The notes under the pieces were generated by a model. The model was given only the letters and a program-made list of their open reading frames with translations. It had not been told where the DNA came from and did no database searches. From JAUVDZ01 sp042568205 (GTDB taxonomy: Bacteria > Patescibacteriota > Gracilibacteria > UBA1369 > PNNO01), in the NCBI GenBank assembly GCA_042568205.1, contig JBHPJE010000008.1, positions 1 through 49,368 on the forward strand: a stretch of DNA of 49,368 bases, given 5' to 3'. The translations under genes were made by a program, and so were the position numbers. Positions 27,186 through 34,861 of this stretch are shown here, in pieces. Every line of letters begins with the position of its first letter. Within the stretch, counting starts at the first letter, position 1.

Positions 27186-27941
27186 TTATCCTTCCATTTT
27201 TGCCTGAGCAAAATACTTATCGTAATAAGCTTTCATTTCTTTTAAATGCTTCATTACTTTTTCGTCATCACCAGCATCTAAATACTTAGGATTAACCTTT
27301 ATTGAAATGGTTCCTGGGAATTTATCTTGCTTTAGTTTAGTTAGGAAACTTTCTAAAGGAAGAATTCCGTCATCTATAGGGAAATATTTTTTAGAACCTT
27401 TAACATTTGAAAGGTGAATATGTACTAGATATTTTTCAAGACTCTTATAAACTCTCATTAAATCCTGGCTTTTAGTTGCGATTCTTGTTGTATCAATACA
27501 AGCATGTTTGAATTTTTTCATTTCTGTAACATCTCCCATTGCATGCTTTGGAATAAATCCAAGAATCATGTCAGCAGGTGCATTTTCAAGAGCAATTGAA
27601 ATATTTTCTTTAGCCCTGATCTTAGGAACCTGACTTTTTAACCAAGATTGTTGTTTAAAATTAAAAATCTTTGGAGGTTGAACAATAATAACTTTGCATC
27701 CAATTGTTTTAGCCATATCAATAGCCATTTCAAGTCTTTTGGGAGTTGGATCAGGTAATTGAACAGCCAAAATAGGTAAACCATACTCAGCGCTTAGCTT
27801 TTTAATATATTCTGCATTTTGAGTATCGTAATTCTTTTCATCAATATGAACATCAACTCCATCATACCCAGCTTCTTTTGCGAACTTAAACACACGGTTC
27901 AGCCCATAACCTTTTAATGTATCTGTTGAGAGTGCTAACAT
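27186..27941 (-). CDS. Xylose-isomerase-like TIM-barrel (sugar phosphate isomerase/epimerase family)
   Basis: A 251-residue protein of the AP-endonuclease-2 / sugar isomerase superfamily. Visible elements are an N-terminal strand (LALSTDTL), GYDGVDVHID, a CKVIIVQPP strand, ISIALENAP (metal-ligand Glu) and VHIHLSNVKG (His ligands), followed by PGTISIKVNP. This is the metal-binding barrel used by hexose isomerases, epimerases and endonuclease IV. The short length and lack of DNA-binding loops favour a sugar-related enzyme; the substrate is unknown. A probable promoter is at 27967-27996. Confidence 0.8.
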   Translation of the reverse strand: MLALSTDTLKGYGLNRVFKFAKEAGYDGVDVHIDEKNYDTQNAEYIKKLSAEYGLPILAVQLPDPTPKRLEMAIDMAKTIGCKVIIVQPPKIFNFKQQSWLKSQVPKIRAKENISIALENAPADMILGFIPKHAMGDVTEMKKFKHACIDTTRIATKSQDLMRVYKSLEKYLVHIHLSNVKGSKKYFPIDDGILPLESFLTKLKQDKFPGTISIKVNPKYLDAGDDEKVMKHLKEMKAYYDKYFAQAKMEG

Positions 27942-27966
27942 AGTTTTTTATTTATTTGTTCAATAT

Positions 27967-27996
27967 ATTTTAACACAAAAAGGGGTGTGTTGGCAA
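27967..27996 (-). promoter_or_regulatory. Probable promoter for the TIM-barrel gene
   Basis: Minus-strand TTGCCA (27991-27996), 18-base spacer, TAAAAT (27967-27972). Confidence 0.45.
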
Positions 27997-28023
27997 TGCC
28001 TTGGGGGTTGCGAGGTGAATAAT

Positions 28024-29295
28024 TTATTGTTTTTTAATCTTAGCCTTCCCACCCATATAACCTCTCAAAACTTCTGGAATCGTCACTGTTCCGTCTTCAT
28101 TTTGGTAGTTTTCAAGAATTGCAACGAACATTCGGGCCATTGCGATTCCTGTTCCGTTTAATGTGTGGATGTAGTCTTTTTTTCCGTCTGCAGTTTTATA
28201 TCGGATCTTTGATCGCCTTGCCTGGTAGTTTGTTGTGTTTGAAGCACTTGTGATTTCTCTAAATTTTCCCTGAGTTGGAATCCATGCTTCGATATCGTAT
28301 TTTATTGCTGCAGGATCTCCTAAGTCGCCTCCGCAAACAGTTACTAATTGGTATGGAATTTCAAGTCCTTGCACGATCTCTTCTTCGAGTTCAACAATAA
28401 GAGCATGTTCGTCTTTTGATTTTTCAGGATTGCAGAAACTGAACATTTCAATTTTATCGAATTGATGAACACGGATTATTCCATGTGTATCTTTTCCGTA
28501 ACTTCCTGCTTCCCGTCTGAAGCAAGGTGAAAAAGCAACATATCTTAAAGGCATTTTTTCAACATCAAGAATTTCATCGTAATGAAGCATGCATAAAGGC
28601 ACTTCTGAAGTTCCTATTAAAAACAAATCATCTTCTTCTGGATTAACTGAATAAATTTCATTCTTATCAGCAGGAAAGAAACCTGTTCCCATCATTGCAT
28701 GCTCACGAACAAGAGCTGGCGGAAGTATAGGCTTGAATCCTTTTGCAGTGATTTTGCTAAGAGCATATTGAATTAAAGCAAATTCCATTAAAACTAAGTC
28801 ATTTTTCACATAATAAAACCGTGCTCCTGAGCTTTCTGCAGCCTTTTCCATATCTAATAAATCGAGATCTTTTGCAATCGCCATATGATCACGCGGTTCA
28901 AAATCAAACTTAGTTGGTTCGCTAAATGTTCGCTCAATTCTGTTATCTTCATCGTCTTTTCCCTCAGGTACTTCATCAAATGGGGGATTCGGAACCTGGA
29001 TAACAAGCGCATCCAAAACCTCAACCAAATCTTCTAATGCCTGTTCTTTCATTTTAAGATTCTCTTTTAGAGTTTTCATTTCTGCAAAAAGTTCTTCTTT
29101 CTCTTTATCTGATTTTTTTGGGATTTCTTTTGAAACCTCATTTTGACGTGTGCGAAGTTCATCAACTTCAATAATAAGAGCACGTCTTTCTGTGTCTAAT
29201 TGTATGATTTTATCAATATCAATATCTCTGCGCTTTTTTGCGCATCCCGCTTTAACTAGATTAGGATTTTCTGAAATAAATTTAAGGTCTAACAT
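28024..29295 (-). CDS. serS: Seryl-tRNA synthetase
   Basis: A 423-residue class II synthetase that charges tRNA-Ser. The N-terminal helical hairpin coiled coil (residues about 30-105) binds the long variable arm of tRNA-Ser. Motif 2 (FRREAGSYGKDTHGIIRVHQF region) and motif 3 (NGTGIAMARMFVAILENYQ) are complete. The length is typical. It starts 9 bases after the AI-2E-type permease gene, so the two are cotranscribed. Confidence 0.97.
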   Translation of the reverse strand: MLDLKFISENPNLVKAGCAKKRRDIDIDKIIQLDTERRALIIEVDELRTRQNEVSKEIPKKSDKEKEELFAEMKTLKENLKMKEQALEDLVEVLDALVIQVPNPPFDEVPEGKDDEDNRIERTFSEPTKFDFEPRDHMAIAKDLDLLDMEKAAESSGARFYYVKNDLVLMEFALIQYALSKITAKGFKPILPPALVREHAMMGTGFFPADKNEIYSVNPEEDDLFLIGTSEVPLCMLHYDEILDVEKMPLRYVAFSPCFRREAGSYGKDTHGIIRVHQFDKIEMFSFCNPEKSKDEHALIVELEEEIVQGLEIPYQLVTVCGGDLGDPAAIKYDIEAWIPTQGKFREITSASNTTNYQARRSKIRYKTADGKKDYIHTLNGTGIAMARMFVAILENYQNEDGTVTIPEVLRGYMGGKAKIKKQ

Positions 29296-29304
29296 AACTT
29301 AAAA

Positions 29305-30336
29305 TTAATTTTTACCTTTGACAGTATGCCTCGTCCCAACCACAAATTCAAATATACTTACGAAAAGCACCATAATTAATGGGCCGTAGATTATTCCGAT
29401 TGTTCCGAAGGTTAGGATTCCTCCAACTAAAGAAAAGAAAACTAATACCGGGTGCATTGCAATTTTCACATCAACAAATCTTGGACGGATTCCTGCTTGC
29501 ATGCCTATTACTTCAACGATTATGAAGTACGCTATGAAGCCGATTCCTGCCCAGATCCCACCTAAAATTCCTGCGATAATTGCTCCAGCACCGTAAATTA
29601 AAACTGTTCCGATTTTTGGAACAAGCGATAATAAGGCAGCAGATAATCCCCAGATTGGTGCGCCTGGAATCCCAAATAAAGTAAATGCGATATATGCTAA
29701 AAATCCTGATATCACCGCTGCTATCAAATATCCTGTAAATACTGTTTTTGAAGTGCTGTAAACATCATAGAAGATTTTTTTATTTTGTTCTTTAGTAAAA
29801 GGAAGGATTGATCTGCATTTTTTTACTAATAAATGTCCATCTCGTAAGAAGAAAAAGTATACGAATAAGAATACAAAGAATAAAAATGCAGTTCCTGTAA
29901 TTACTCCGATAATTCCACCGGCTTGTTCTCCAAGTTTATTCCCTGCGTTTTGTAGAACTCCAATAAAGCTTTCAGTATACTCTGTTAAATTCACTGTATA
30001 TCCGAATGCTTCTATTGTTGAATATTGTAAAATCCAGCTATAGAATCCATTAAAATCAAATGTTGTTACAAAAACATAAATCTCCTGGGCAATTAATCCT
30101 ATTAGCAAAACCAACGGAGTTACTATAAATATAAATGTCAGTAAAACTACTGCAATGGCTGATAAAGTTTCAGGGAATTTCCATTTTTTTATAAAAAAAT
30201 CATAAATTGGATGAAAAATAATCGAGAAAACTATCGCGAAGACAATCGCAGGCATGAAAGGGAAAATAATAATGAAAAACAGAATTGTTAAAACCGCGAG
30301 AATTGTGTATTTAAAAGCATTTTGAACATTTACCAT
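29305..30336 (-). CDS. AI-2E family transporter (permease)
   Basis: A 343-residue polytopic membrane protein of the AI-2E/YdiK/TqsA family (PF01594). It has paired N-terminal helices, a large soluble segment, a cluster (VFTGYLIAAVISGFLAYI), then GAPIWGLSAALLSLVPKIGTVL and GIIYGPLIMVL, the family signature region. The family includes proposed signal exporters and Na+/H+ antiporters; the substrate is unknown. The ATG at 30334-30336 (MVNVQNAF) is preferred over a TTG eight codons upstream. It is the first gene of a pair with serS. Confidence 0.88.
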   Translation of the reverse strand: MVNVQNAFKYTILAVLTILFFIIIFPFMPAIVFAIVFSIIFHPIYDFFIKKWKFPETLSAIAVVLLTFIFIVTPLVLLIGLIAQEIYVFVTTFDFNGFYSWILQYSTIEAFGYTVNLTEYTESFIGVLQNAGNKLGEQAGGIIGVITGTAFLFFVFLFVYFFFLRDGHLLVKKCRSILPFTKEQNKKIFYDVYSTSKTVFTGYLIAAVISGFLAYIAFTLFGIPGAPIWGLSAALLSLVPKIGTVLIYGAGAIIAGILGGIWAGIGFIAYFIIVEVIGMQAGIRPRFVDVKIAMHPVLVFFSLVGGILTFGTIGIIYGPLIMVLFVSIFEFVVGTRHTVKGKN

Positions 30337-30354
30337 ACAAAAGGGGATTACTTG

Positions 30355-30383
30355 TTGCAATTATTCTACCATTTATTTATTAT
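30355..30383 (+). promoter_or_regulatory. Sigma70 promoter for the 30409-30786 gene
   Basis: TTGCAA (30355-30360), 17-base spacer, TATTAT (30378-30383), 25 bases before the ATG. Confidence 0.6.
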
Positions 30384-30408
30384 AGCTTCCAAAACTTAAT
30401 CTAATTTT

Positions 30409-30786
30409 ATGGAAAGATGGGATCCAGAAAAAGAGAAAGAAGTTAAAACAGAGCGGCGAAGAAAACTCGCTGCTGATTATCGAAGAACAATGACTGATTA
30501 TTTAAGAATGTATGGATATGAAGAAATTGATGAGCCGGATACGTTTTTTGTATTTGTGAATGAGGAAAATGGTTTAACAATTAAAGTCTATAAATACAGA
30601 GACCAACACGCCTGGAGATATCGTTTGGAATTTTTTGATGGAGAAGAAAAAGTTCATACAGAAGATCCGGTAAAAAGAGATCATGTTGGAAATATAATTA
30701 TCGATACTGAAGGAATGCTTTTAAAGGAAAGAATGAGAAAGGGATTTACGCAAAGGACTGAGCAATCGCTTGACCCACAAAGTTAG
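30409..30786 (+). CDS. Small charged hypothetical protein
   Basis: A 125-residue soluble protein, very rich in Arg, Lys, Glu and aromatic residues (MERWDPEKEKEVK...). A basic helical N-terminus (to about 35) is followed by an alpha/beta region. No known domain, signal peptide or membrane segment is recognised. It has its own promoter and is divergent from the AI-2E permease. Its last 41 bases overlap the 3' end of the VIT-like gene on the other strand. Stop TAG. Confidence 0.72.
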   Translation: MERWDPEKEKEVKTERRRKLAADYRRTMTDYLRMYGYEEIDEPDTFFVFVNEENGLTIKVYKYRDQHAWRYRLEFFDGEEKVHTEDPVKRDHVGNIIIDTEGMLLKERMRKGFTQRTEQSLDPQS

Positions 30787-31222
30787 TTGCCAAAACAACT
30801 AATAAAATAACAAGTGTATGTTCAACAATAGGCCCTATTACTCCTGTTTTTTGTTTTTTTGCTGAAAAATAAGTAGAAATAATAATTAGTAAAAGCCCCC
30901 ATGCAACACTTACAATAACTGCTGTTTGAAGTTCGAATAATAAAACCGGAACAACAAAAGTAAGTGCGATAATAAGTTTAGCTATAAATGTTGTGATTGT
31001 TGAAACCCAGATTTCTTTTGCAGTATGTACATTTTCTGACTCTTCAGCCATATGGATTCCCATTGCATCGCTCATTGAATCTGCAATTGCAATTGTAAGA
31101 ATTCCACCTAAAACAACCATCTGGCTCGATGTGCCAGCATTTAAACCAACCATTAACCCGAGTGTAGTTATTACGCCCGAGGCAAGACCAAAACTAAGAC
31201 CGACTTTTATTGAATGTTGCAT
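30746..31222 (-). CDS. VIT1/CCC1-like small membrane protein (possible Fe/Mn transporter)
   Basis: A 158-residue protein with about five membrane helices. The N-terminal half resembles the VIT/CCC1 iron-manganese transporter family: an initial FGLASGVITTLGLMVG (compare the family's G-I-V-T-T-F-G motif) and ADSMSDAMGIHMAEESE (compare the family's A-D-G-L-S-M-G). It is shorter than typical family members (about 230), lacking most of the cytoplasmic metal-binding domain. It starts 21 bases after the small Cys-rich gene at 31244-31687 and is probably cotranscribed with it. Confidence 0.7.
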   Translation of the reverse strand: MQHSIKVGLSFGLASGVITTLGLMVGLNAGTSSQMVVLGGILTIAIADSMSDAMGIHMAEESENVHTAKEIWVSTITTFIAKLIIALTFVVPVLLFELQTAVIVSVAWGLLLIIISTYFSAKKQKTGVIGPIVEHTLVILLVVLATNFVGQAIAQSFA

Positions 31223-31243
31223 AAGGCCATTTTATCATAAAAG

Positions 31244-31687
31244 CTATTTTTGAACATCTTCAACAGACTTTGCTGTATTATGTTGATATCCACCAATCAT
31301 TTCTTCAATACAATCAATACAACTTGTATCCGAGAATTCTGAATTATCTTTAGTTATCCCTTGTTCGCTTAATTTTTGTAACACCTCTGGTTTATTTTGA
31401 TGAGGAATGCAACTTGAACAACACCTGATCCAATAAGTTCCTGTGTCTTCTAAATAGTATATTTCCAAAGGAGAACTCAGGTCTCTTTTCGGTATATGGC
31501 TGCTATCTGGAACTATAGAATATACAAGTGGACCACTTAAGAATTCAACAACATGATCCTTCAATGGATTCAAGCCTGTTAAATCAAGTTTTTGAGATTC
31601 TGTTGGTCCTGGTACTATTGTTGATCGAGCAATCATTGGTCGTTCACCAGTGTCATTTTTGGGTTCGTATTGTTGTTGTTCTAGCAT
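31244..31687 (-). CDS. Small double-Cys-cluster protein, paralogue A
   Basis: A 147-residue soluble protein of unknown function. A first Cys cluster (IRCCSSC) and a second (SCIDC) about 30 residues later can form a four-Cys metal site. The spacing and surrounding residues resemble the two-CxxC zinc-like insert often found fused to PAS sensor kinases and response regulators (iCxxCkk...W..le.Y...fSHGiCpxC), from memory; here it stands alone. A paralogue (31790-32248) lies directly upstream with PFEIHH versus PLEIYY before the first cluster. It has its own promoter and precedes the VIT-like gene. Stop TAG. Confidence 0.7.
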   Translation of the reverse strand: MLEQQQYEPKNDTGERPMIARSTIVPGPTESQKLDLTGLNPLKDHVVEFLSGPLVYSIVPDSSHIPKRDLSSPLEIYYLEDTGTYWIRCCSSCIPHQNKPEVLQKLSEQGITKDNSEFSDTSCIDCIEEMIGGYQHNTAKSVEDVQK

Positions 31688-31719
31688 TTTAAAAGAGTAG
31701 AAATTTAAGCGCTTTTTAT

Positions 31720-31748
31720 ATAATATAATTTCTTTTTTATCGTTACAA
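31720..31748 (-). promoter_or_regulatory. Sigma70 promoter for Cys-cluster paralogue A
   Basis: Minus-strand TTGTAA (31743-31748), 17-base spacer, TATTAT (31720-31725). Confidence 0.6.
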
Positions 31749-31789
31749 GTTACTTGTATAGATTCAGCCTTAAAAATGTGGTCTAAAGT

Positions 31790-32248
31790 TTAAGAATCAA
31801 GTACAGATTTAGTTTGATCGGCTGTAGCATCCTGCTCATCCATGATGGCGATTATCTTATCTACACAGCATTTGCAATATGAGTGAGTTACTTGATGCGT
31901 TTTGCCAGAATAATCATCAAGATCCAATCCTATTGATCTAAAATATTTATGAATTTCTCCTTCTTCACCTTCTTCTAAGTCTTCCTTCTCATCTTGTTGA
32001 CATTGGCAACACATTCTAATTATATAAAGACCGTTTTCTAAACAATGATGAATTTCGAATGGCCTAATAAGCTCAGTTTTAGGATGATCAGCTTTTGTCT
32101 GCATTATTCCATCAGCTATAAACTTAATATTATTAAGTCGCTTCACTTTTGGAGAATCTTCGATTTGTATCAAACTTTCTGATTTGCGAGTTTCTGGCAT
32201 ACCTCTAAGCATATTAGATTTAGTTATATCAATAAAAGATACAACCAT
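31790..32248 (-). CDS. Small double-Cys-cluster protein, paralogue B
   Basis: A 152-residue protein paralogous to the product of 31244-31687. The aligned blocks are RPFEIHHCLENGLYIIRMCCQC (with SPLEIYYLEDTGTYWIRCCSSC) and VTHSYCKCCVDKI (with FSDTSCIDCIEEM). The clusters CCQC and CKCC could form a zinc site. Between them an acidic loop of about 20 residues is longer than in the partner. The start is uncertain: TTGACA at about 32263-32268 with a TATGGT -10 would overlap the first ATG, so the Met at 32212 or 32200 may be used. Function unknown. Confidence 0.65.
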   Translation of the reverse strand: MVVSFIDITKSNMLRGMPETRKSESLIQIEDSPKVKRLNNIKFIADGIMQTKADHPKTELIRPFEIHHCLENGLYIIRMCCQCQQDEKEDLEEGEEGEIHKYFRSIGLDLDDYSGKTHQVTHSYCKCCVDKIIAIMDEQDATADQTKSVLDS

Positions 32249-32301
32249 AGACTAATTTTAGAGTTTTGTCAAGAGCTTGAGAGAGAGCGCGCTAATGTAT
32301 T

Positions 32302-34245
32302 TTATTCTGTTTTCTCTTCTTTTACAACCTCACCTTCAACAACCTCTTCTTCATTCACGTTTTCTTTAACTTTCACATCTGGATCTTCTTCTTGAGGAGC
32401 TTCACCTGCAGGTGCGCCTTCTGCGCCTGGTGCCTGTTGATACATTTGCGCTCCGACTTTTTGAATTTCTTCTGAAAGTGCGTCGTATGCTGGTTTGATT
32501 TCATCTTCTACTGCTTCTTTATTTTCCAAAACTTTCTTTAATTCTTCAATTTTTTCTTCGATTGGCTTTTTGATGTCGTCAGTGATTTTATCTCCAGCTT
32601 CTTTTAAAGTTTTTTCAGATTGCATCACTAATGATTCAGCTTTATTTCGTGTTTCTATTGCTCCTTGCTTCTTTTTGTCTTCTTCAGCATGTTCCTCAGC
32701 CTCTTTCTTCATTTTTTCAATTTCTTCATCTGAGATATTTGATGATCCACTGATTGTGATATTTTGCTCTTTATTCGTTGCTTTATCAGTTGCCTTAACA
32801 TTTACAATTCCATTTGCATCGATATCAAATGCAACTTCAATTTGAGGTACTCCTCGAGGTGATGGCGGGATTCCATCCAAAATAAAGCGTCCGAGTGATT
32901 TATTATCAGAAGCCATTGGACGTTCACCTTGCATAACATGAATTTCAACAGAAGTTTGATTGTCTGCAGCAGTTGAATAAACCTGAGATTTGCTAGTTGG
33001 AATTGTTGTATTTCTTTCAATCATTGGAGTTGCAACTGCACCTAAAGTTTCAATTGAAAGAGTTAGAGGAGTAACGTCTAATAGTAAGATGTCTTTAACG
33101 TCTCCTTGTAAAACTCCACCCTGAAGCGCAGCTCCGAGAGCAACAACTTCATCAGGATTAATACCTTGATGCGGATCCTTTCCAAAGATTTCTTTAACTT
33201 TTTCTTGTACCGAAGGCATTCTTGTCATTCCTCCAACTAAAATTACTTCGTCTATGTCGCTTGCATATGTTTTTGCATCATCCATAGCTTTTCGGCATGG
33301 TTCTGCAGTTGCTTCAATCAATTCAGCGATTAAATCTTCTAATTTTGCTCTGTTTAATTTGATGTTTAAATGTTTTGCTCCGCTTGAATCAGAAGTAATA
33401 AATGGAATATTCACTTCAGTTTCATGTTGAGATGAAAGCTCGATTTTTGCTTTTTCTGCTCCATCTTTTAAACGTTGAAGTGCAACTTTATCTTTGCTTA
33501 AATCAACACCTTGGTCTTTTTTAAATTCTTCAACTAACCAGTCAATAATTTTTTGATCAAAATCATCACCACCAAGCTGAGTATTACCATTAGTTGATAA
33601 AACTTCGAACTGTTTTTCACCATCTACATCATCAATTTCAAGGATTGAAACATCGAATGTTCCTCCACCTAAATCATAAACCGCAATCTTCTTTTCTCCG
33701 CCTTTTTTATCCATTCCATATGCAAGGGCTGCAGCAGTTGGTTCATTAATAATTCTTTCAACTTCAAGTCCTGCAATTTTACCTGCATCTTTTGTTGCTT
33801 GTCTTTGTGAATCATTAAAGTAAGCTGGAACCGTAATAACTGCTTTTGTAATAGGTTCTCCAACGTATTTTTCAGCATCAGCTTTTAATTTTTGTAGGAT
33901 CATAGCTGAGATTTCAGCTGGTCTTCGATTTTTACCTTCTAAAACCATTTCAACTTCTCCGCTTTTACCTTTTACACATTTAAATGGCATTCTTTCTACA
34001 TCATTTTTTGATTCATCAAATAAATGACCAATAAAACGTTTAGAAGAAAAGATAGTATCATCAGCATTTGTAACAGCTTGTCGTTTAGCTGCCACACCTA
34101 CAAGACGTTCACCATCTTTAACTGAAACCATTGAAGGTGTAGTTCGCGAACCTTCAACATTAGAGATTACCGTTGGCTCGCCGCCTTCCATAATCGCCAT
34201 ACAACAGTTAGTTGTTCCAAGATCGATTCCTAGTATTTTAGACAT
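32302..34245 (-). CDS. dnaK: Chaperone DnaK (Hsp70)
   Basis: A 647-residue Hsp70. The ATPase domain has LGIDLGTTNCC, VITVPAYFNDSQRQAT, YDLGGGTFDVS and VILVGGMTRMP. The substrate domain and helical lid follow, with a Gln/Ala/Gly then acidic tail. It folds and protects proteins with GrpE and a DnaJ partner (no dnaJ in this window). It is the second gene after DUF3467 in a CIRCE-controlled transcript. A 14-bp sequence in the 56-base intercistronic space can pair with the leader of the same mRNA. Confidence 0.98.
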   Translation of the reverse strand: MSKILGIDLGTTNCCMAIMEGGEPTVISNVEGSRTTPSMVSVKDGERLVGVAAKRQAVTNADDTIFSSKRFIGHLFDESKNDVERMPFKCVKGKSGEVEMVLEGKNRRPAEISAMILQKLKADAEKYVGEPITKAVITVPAYFNDSQRQATKDAGKIAGLEVERIINEPTAAALAYGMDKKGGEKKIAVYDLGGGTFDVSILEIDDVDGEKQFEVLSTNGNTQLGGDDFDQKIIDWLVEEFKKDQGVDLSKDKVALQRLKDGAEKAKIELSSQHETEVNIPFITSDSSGAKHLNIKLNRAKLEDLIAELIEATAEPCRKAMDDAKTYASDIDEVILVGGMTRMPSVQEKVKEIFGKDPHQGINPDEVVALGAALQGGVLQGDVKDILLLDVTPLTLSIETLGAVATPMIERNTTIPTSKSQVYSTAADNQTSVEIHVMQGERPMASDNKSLGRFILDGIPPSPRGVPQIEVAFDIDANGIVNVKATDKATNKEQNITISGSSNISDEEIEKMKKEAEEHAEEDKKKQGAIETRNKAESLVMQSEKTLKEAGDKITDDIKKPIEEKIEELKKVLENKEAVEDEIKPAYDALSEEIQKVGAQMYQQAPGAEGAPAGEAPQEEDPDVKVKENVNEEEVVEGEVVKEEKTE

Positions 34246-34282
34246 AATTTTTATGGTTATTTGATGATTTACTCAGCTAGAT

Positions 34283-34667
34283 GCCGAGAGAAATTGGTTA
34301 ATTTTTAAGATTCAGTATTAAATCCCATCGGGTCTTTACTTGCTTCTTCTTGCATTTGAGGAGTTATTTTAATTTCTCCAAATTGTGATTCATATTTATC
34401 AACTTCGTTTTTTAAAACTTGTGATAATATTTTTGCATGTTGTGGTGACAAACCTACCCTAGAAAAAACTTTGTTTGGACTTTGTATACAATTAAGTACA
34501 AATGCCATCGGGGAGTTTGTAATAACAATACTTTCAGCAAGTAAAATATCATTATTTACTTGTAAAGTTATTTGTTTTTTATCGATTTCTTGATGTTTTC
34601 TATTATTGTTCATACTCTGATTACGTTAGAAATTAAGGTTATTTTGTTCACAACAATTTCTCTCGGC
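34283..34667 (-). repeat. 14-bp inverted repeat bracketing the DUF3467 gene
   Basis: GCCGAGAGAAATTG at 34283-34296 and its exact reverse complement at 34654-34667 flank the DUF3467 gene. In the dnaK transcript one copy is in the 5' leader and the other about 38-50 bases before the dnaK start, so they can base-pair across the whole first cistron. Confidence 0.75.
34305..34613 (-). CDS. DUF3467 family protein
   Basis: A 102-residue soluble protein. The core (VITNSPMAFVLNCI...KVFSRVGLSPQHAKILSQVLKNEVDKYESQFGEI) matches DUF3467 (PF11950), a small family of unknown function with a typical SPQHAK motif. It lies directly after a perfect CIRCE operator and before dnaK (59 bases), so it should be heat-shock induced together with DnaK. 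A chaperone-related role is therefore possible, by inference. Only the ATG at 34613 fits the promoter position. Confidence 0.82.
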   Translation of the reverse strand: MNNNRKHQEIDKKQITLQVNNDILLAESIVITNSPMAFVLNCIQSPNKVFSRVGLSPQHAKILSQVLKNEVDKYESQFGEIKITPQMQEEASKDPMGFNTES

Positions 34668-34671
34668 ACGA

Positions 34672-34698
34672 TTAGCACTCGAAATTATAGAGTGCTAA
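34672..34698. promoter_or_regulatory. CIRCE operator (HrcA site) upstream of DUF3467-dnaK
   Basis: TTAGCACTC (34672-34680), 9-base spacer, GAGTGCTAA (34690-34698): a perfect match to the CIRCE consensus. The -10 TATAAT of the promoter lies in its spacer, so HrcA bound here would block RNA polymerase. Confidence 0.97.
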
Positions 34699-34712
34699 TT
34701 CGATGAGGTCAA
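34684..34712 (-). promoter_or_regulatory. Sigma70 promoter for DUF3467-dnaK
   Basis: Minus-strand TTGACC (34707-34712), 17-base spacer, TATAAT (34684-34689), embedded in the CIRCE operator. Confidence 0.82.
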
Positions 34713-34827
34713 GGGGATTTTTTATTTGTGTGATTTTTTTTGATTTGACTTGCGAAGCGCTCAATGGTGAAATATGCAGATTTTGGCATGTGCAAGCCAA
34801 TAGTCAATAGTTTTTTGTTGCGAAATT

Positions 34828-34836
34828 TGGTATAAT
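34828..34836 (+). promoter_or_regulatory. Extended -10 promoter element for the HNH gene
   Basis: TGG-TATAAT (34828-34836) is a perfect extended -10, 25 bases before the ATG. No good -35 is seen at the right distance. A TTGACT (34745) / TGAAAT (34768) pair further upstream is an alternative. Confidence 0.45.
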
Positions 34837-34861
34837 TTTGATATAAAATAACCAAATAAAT

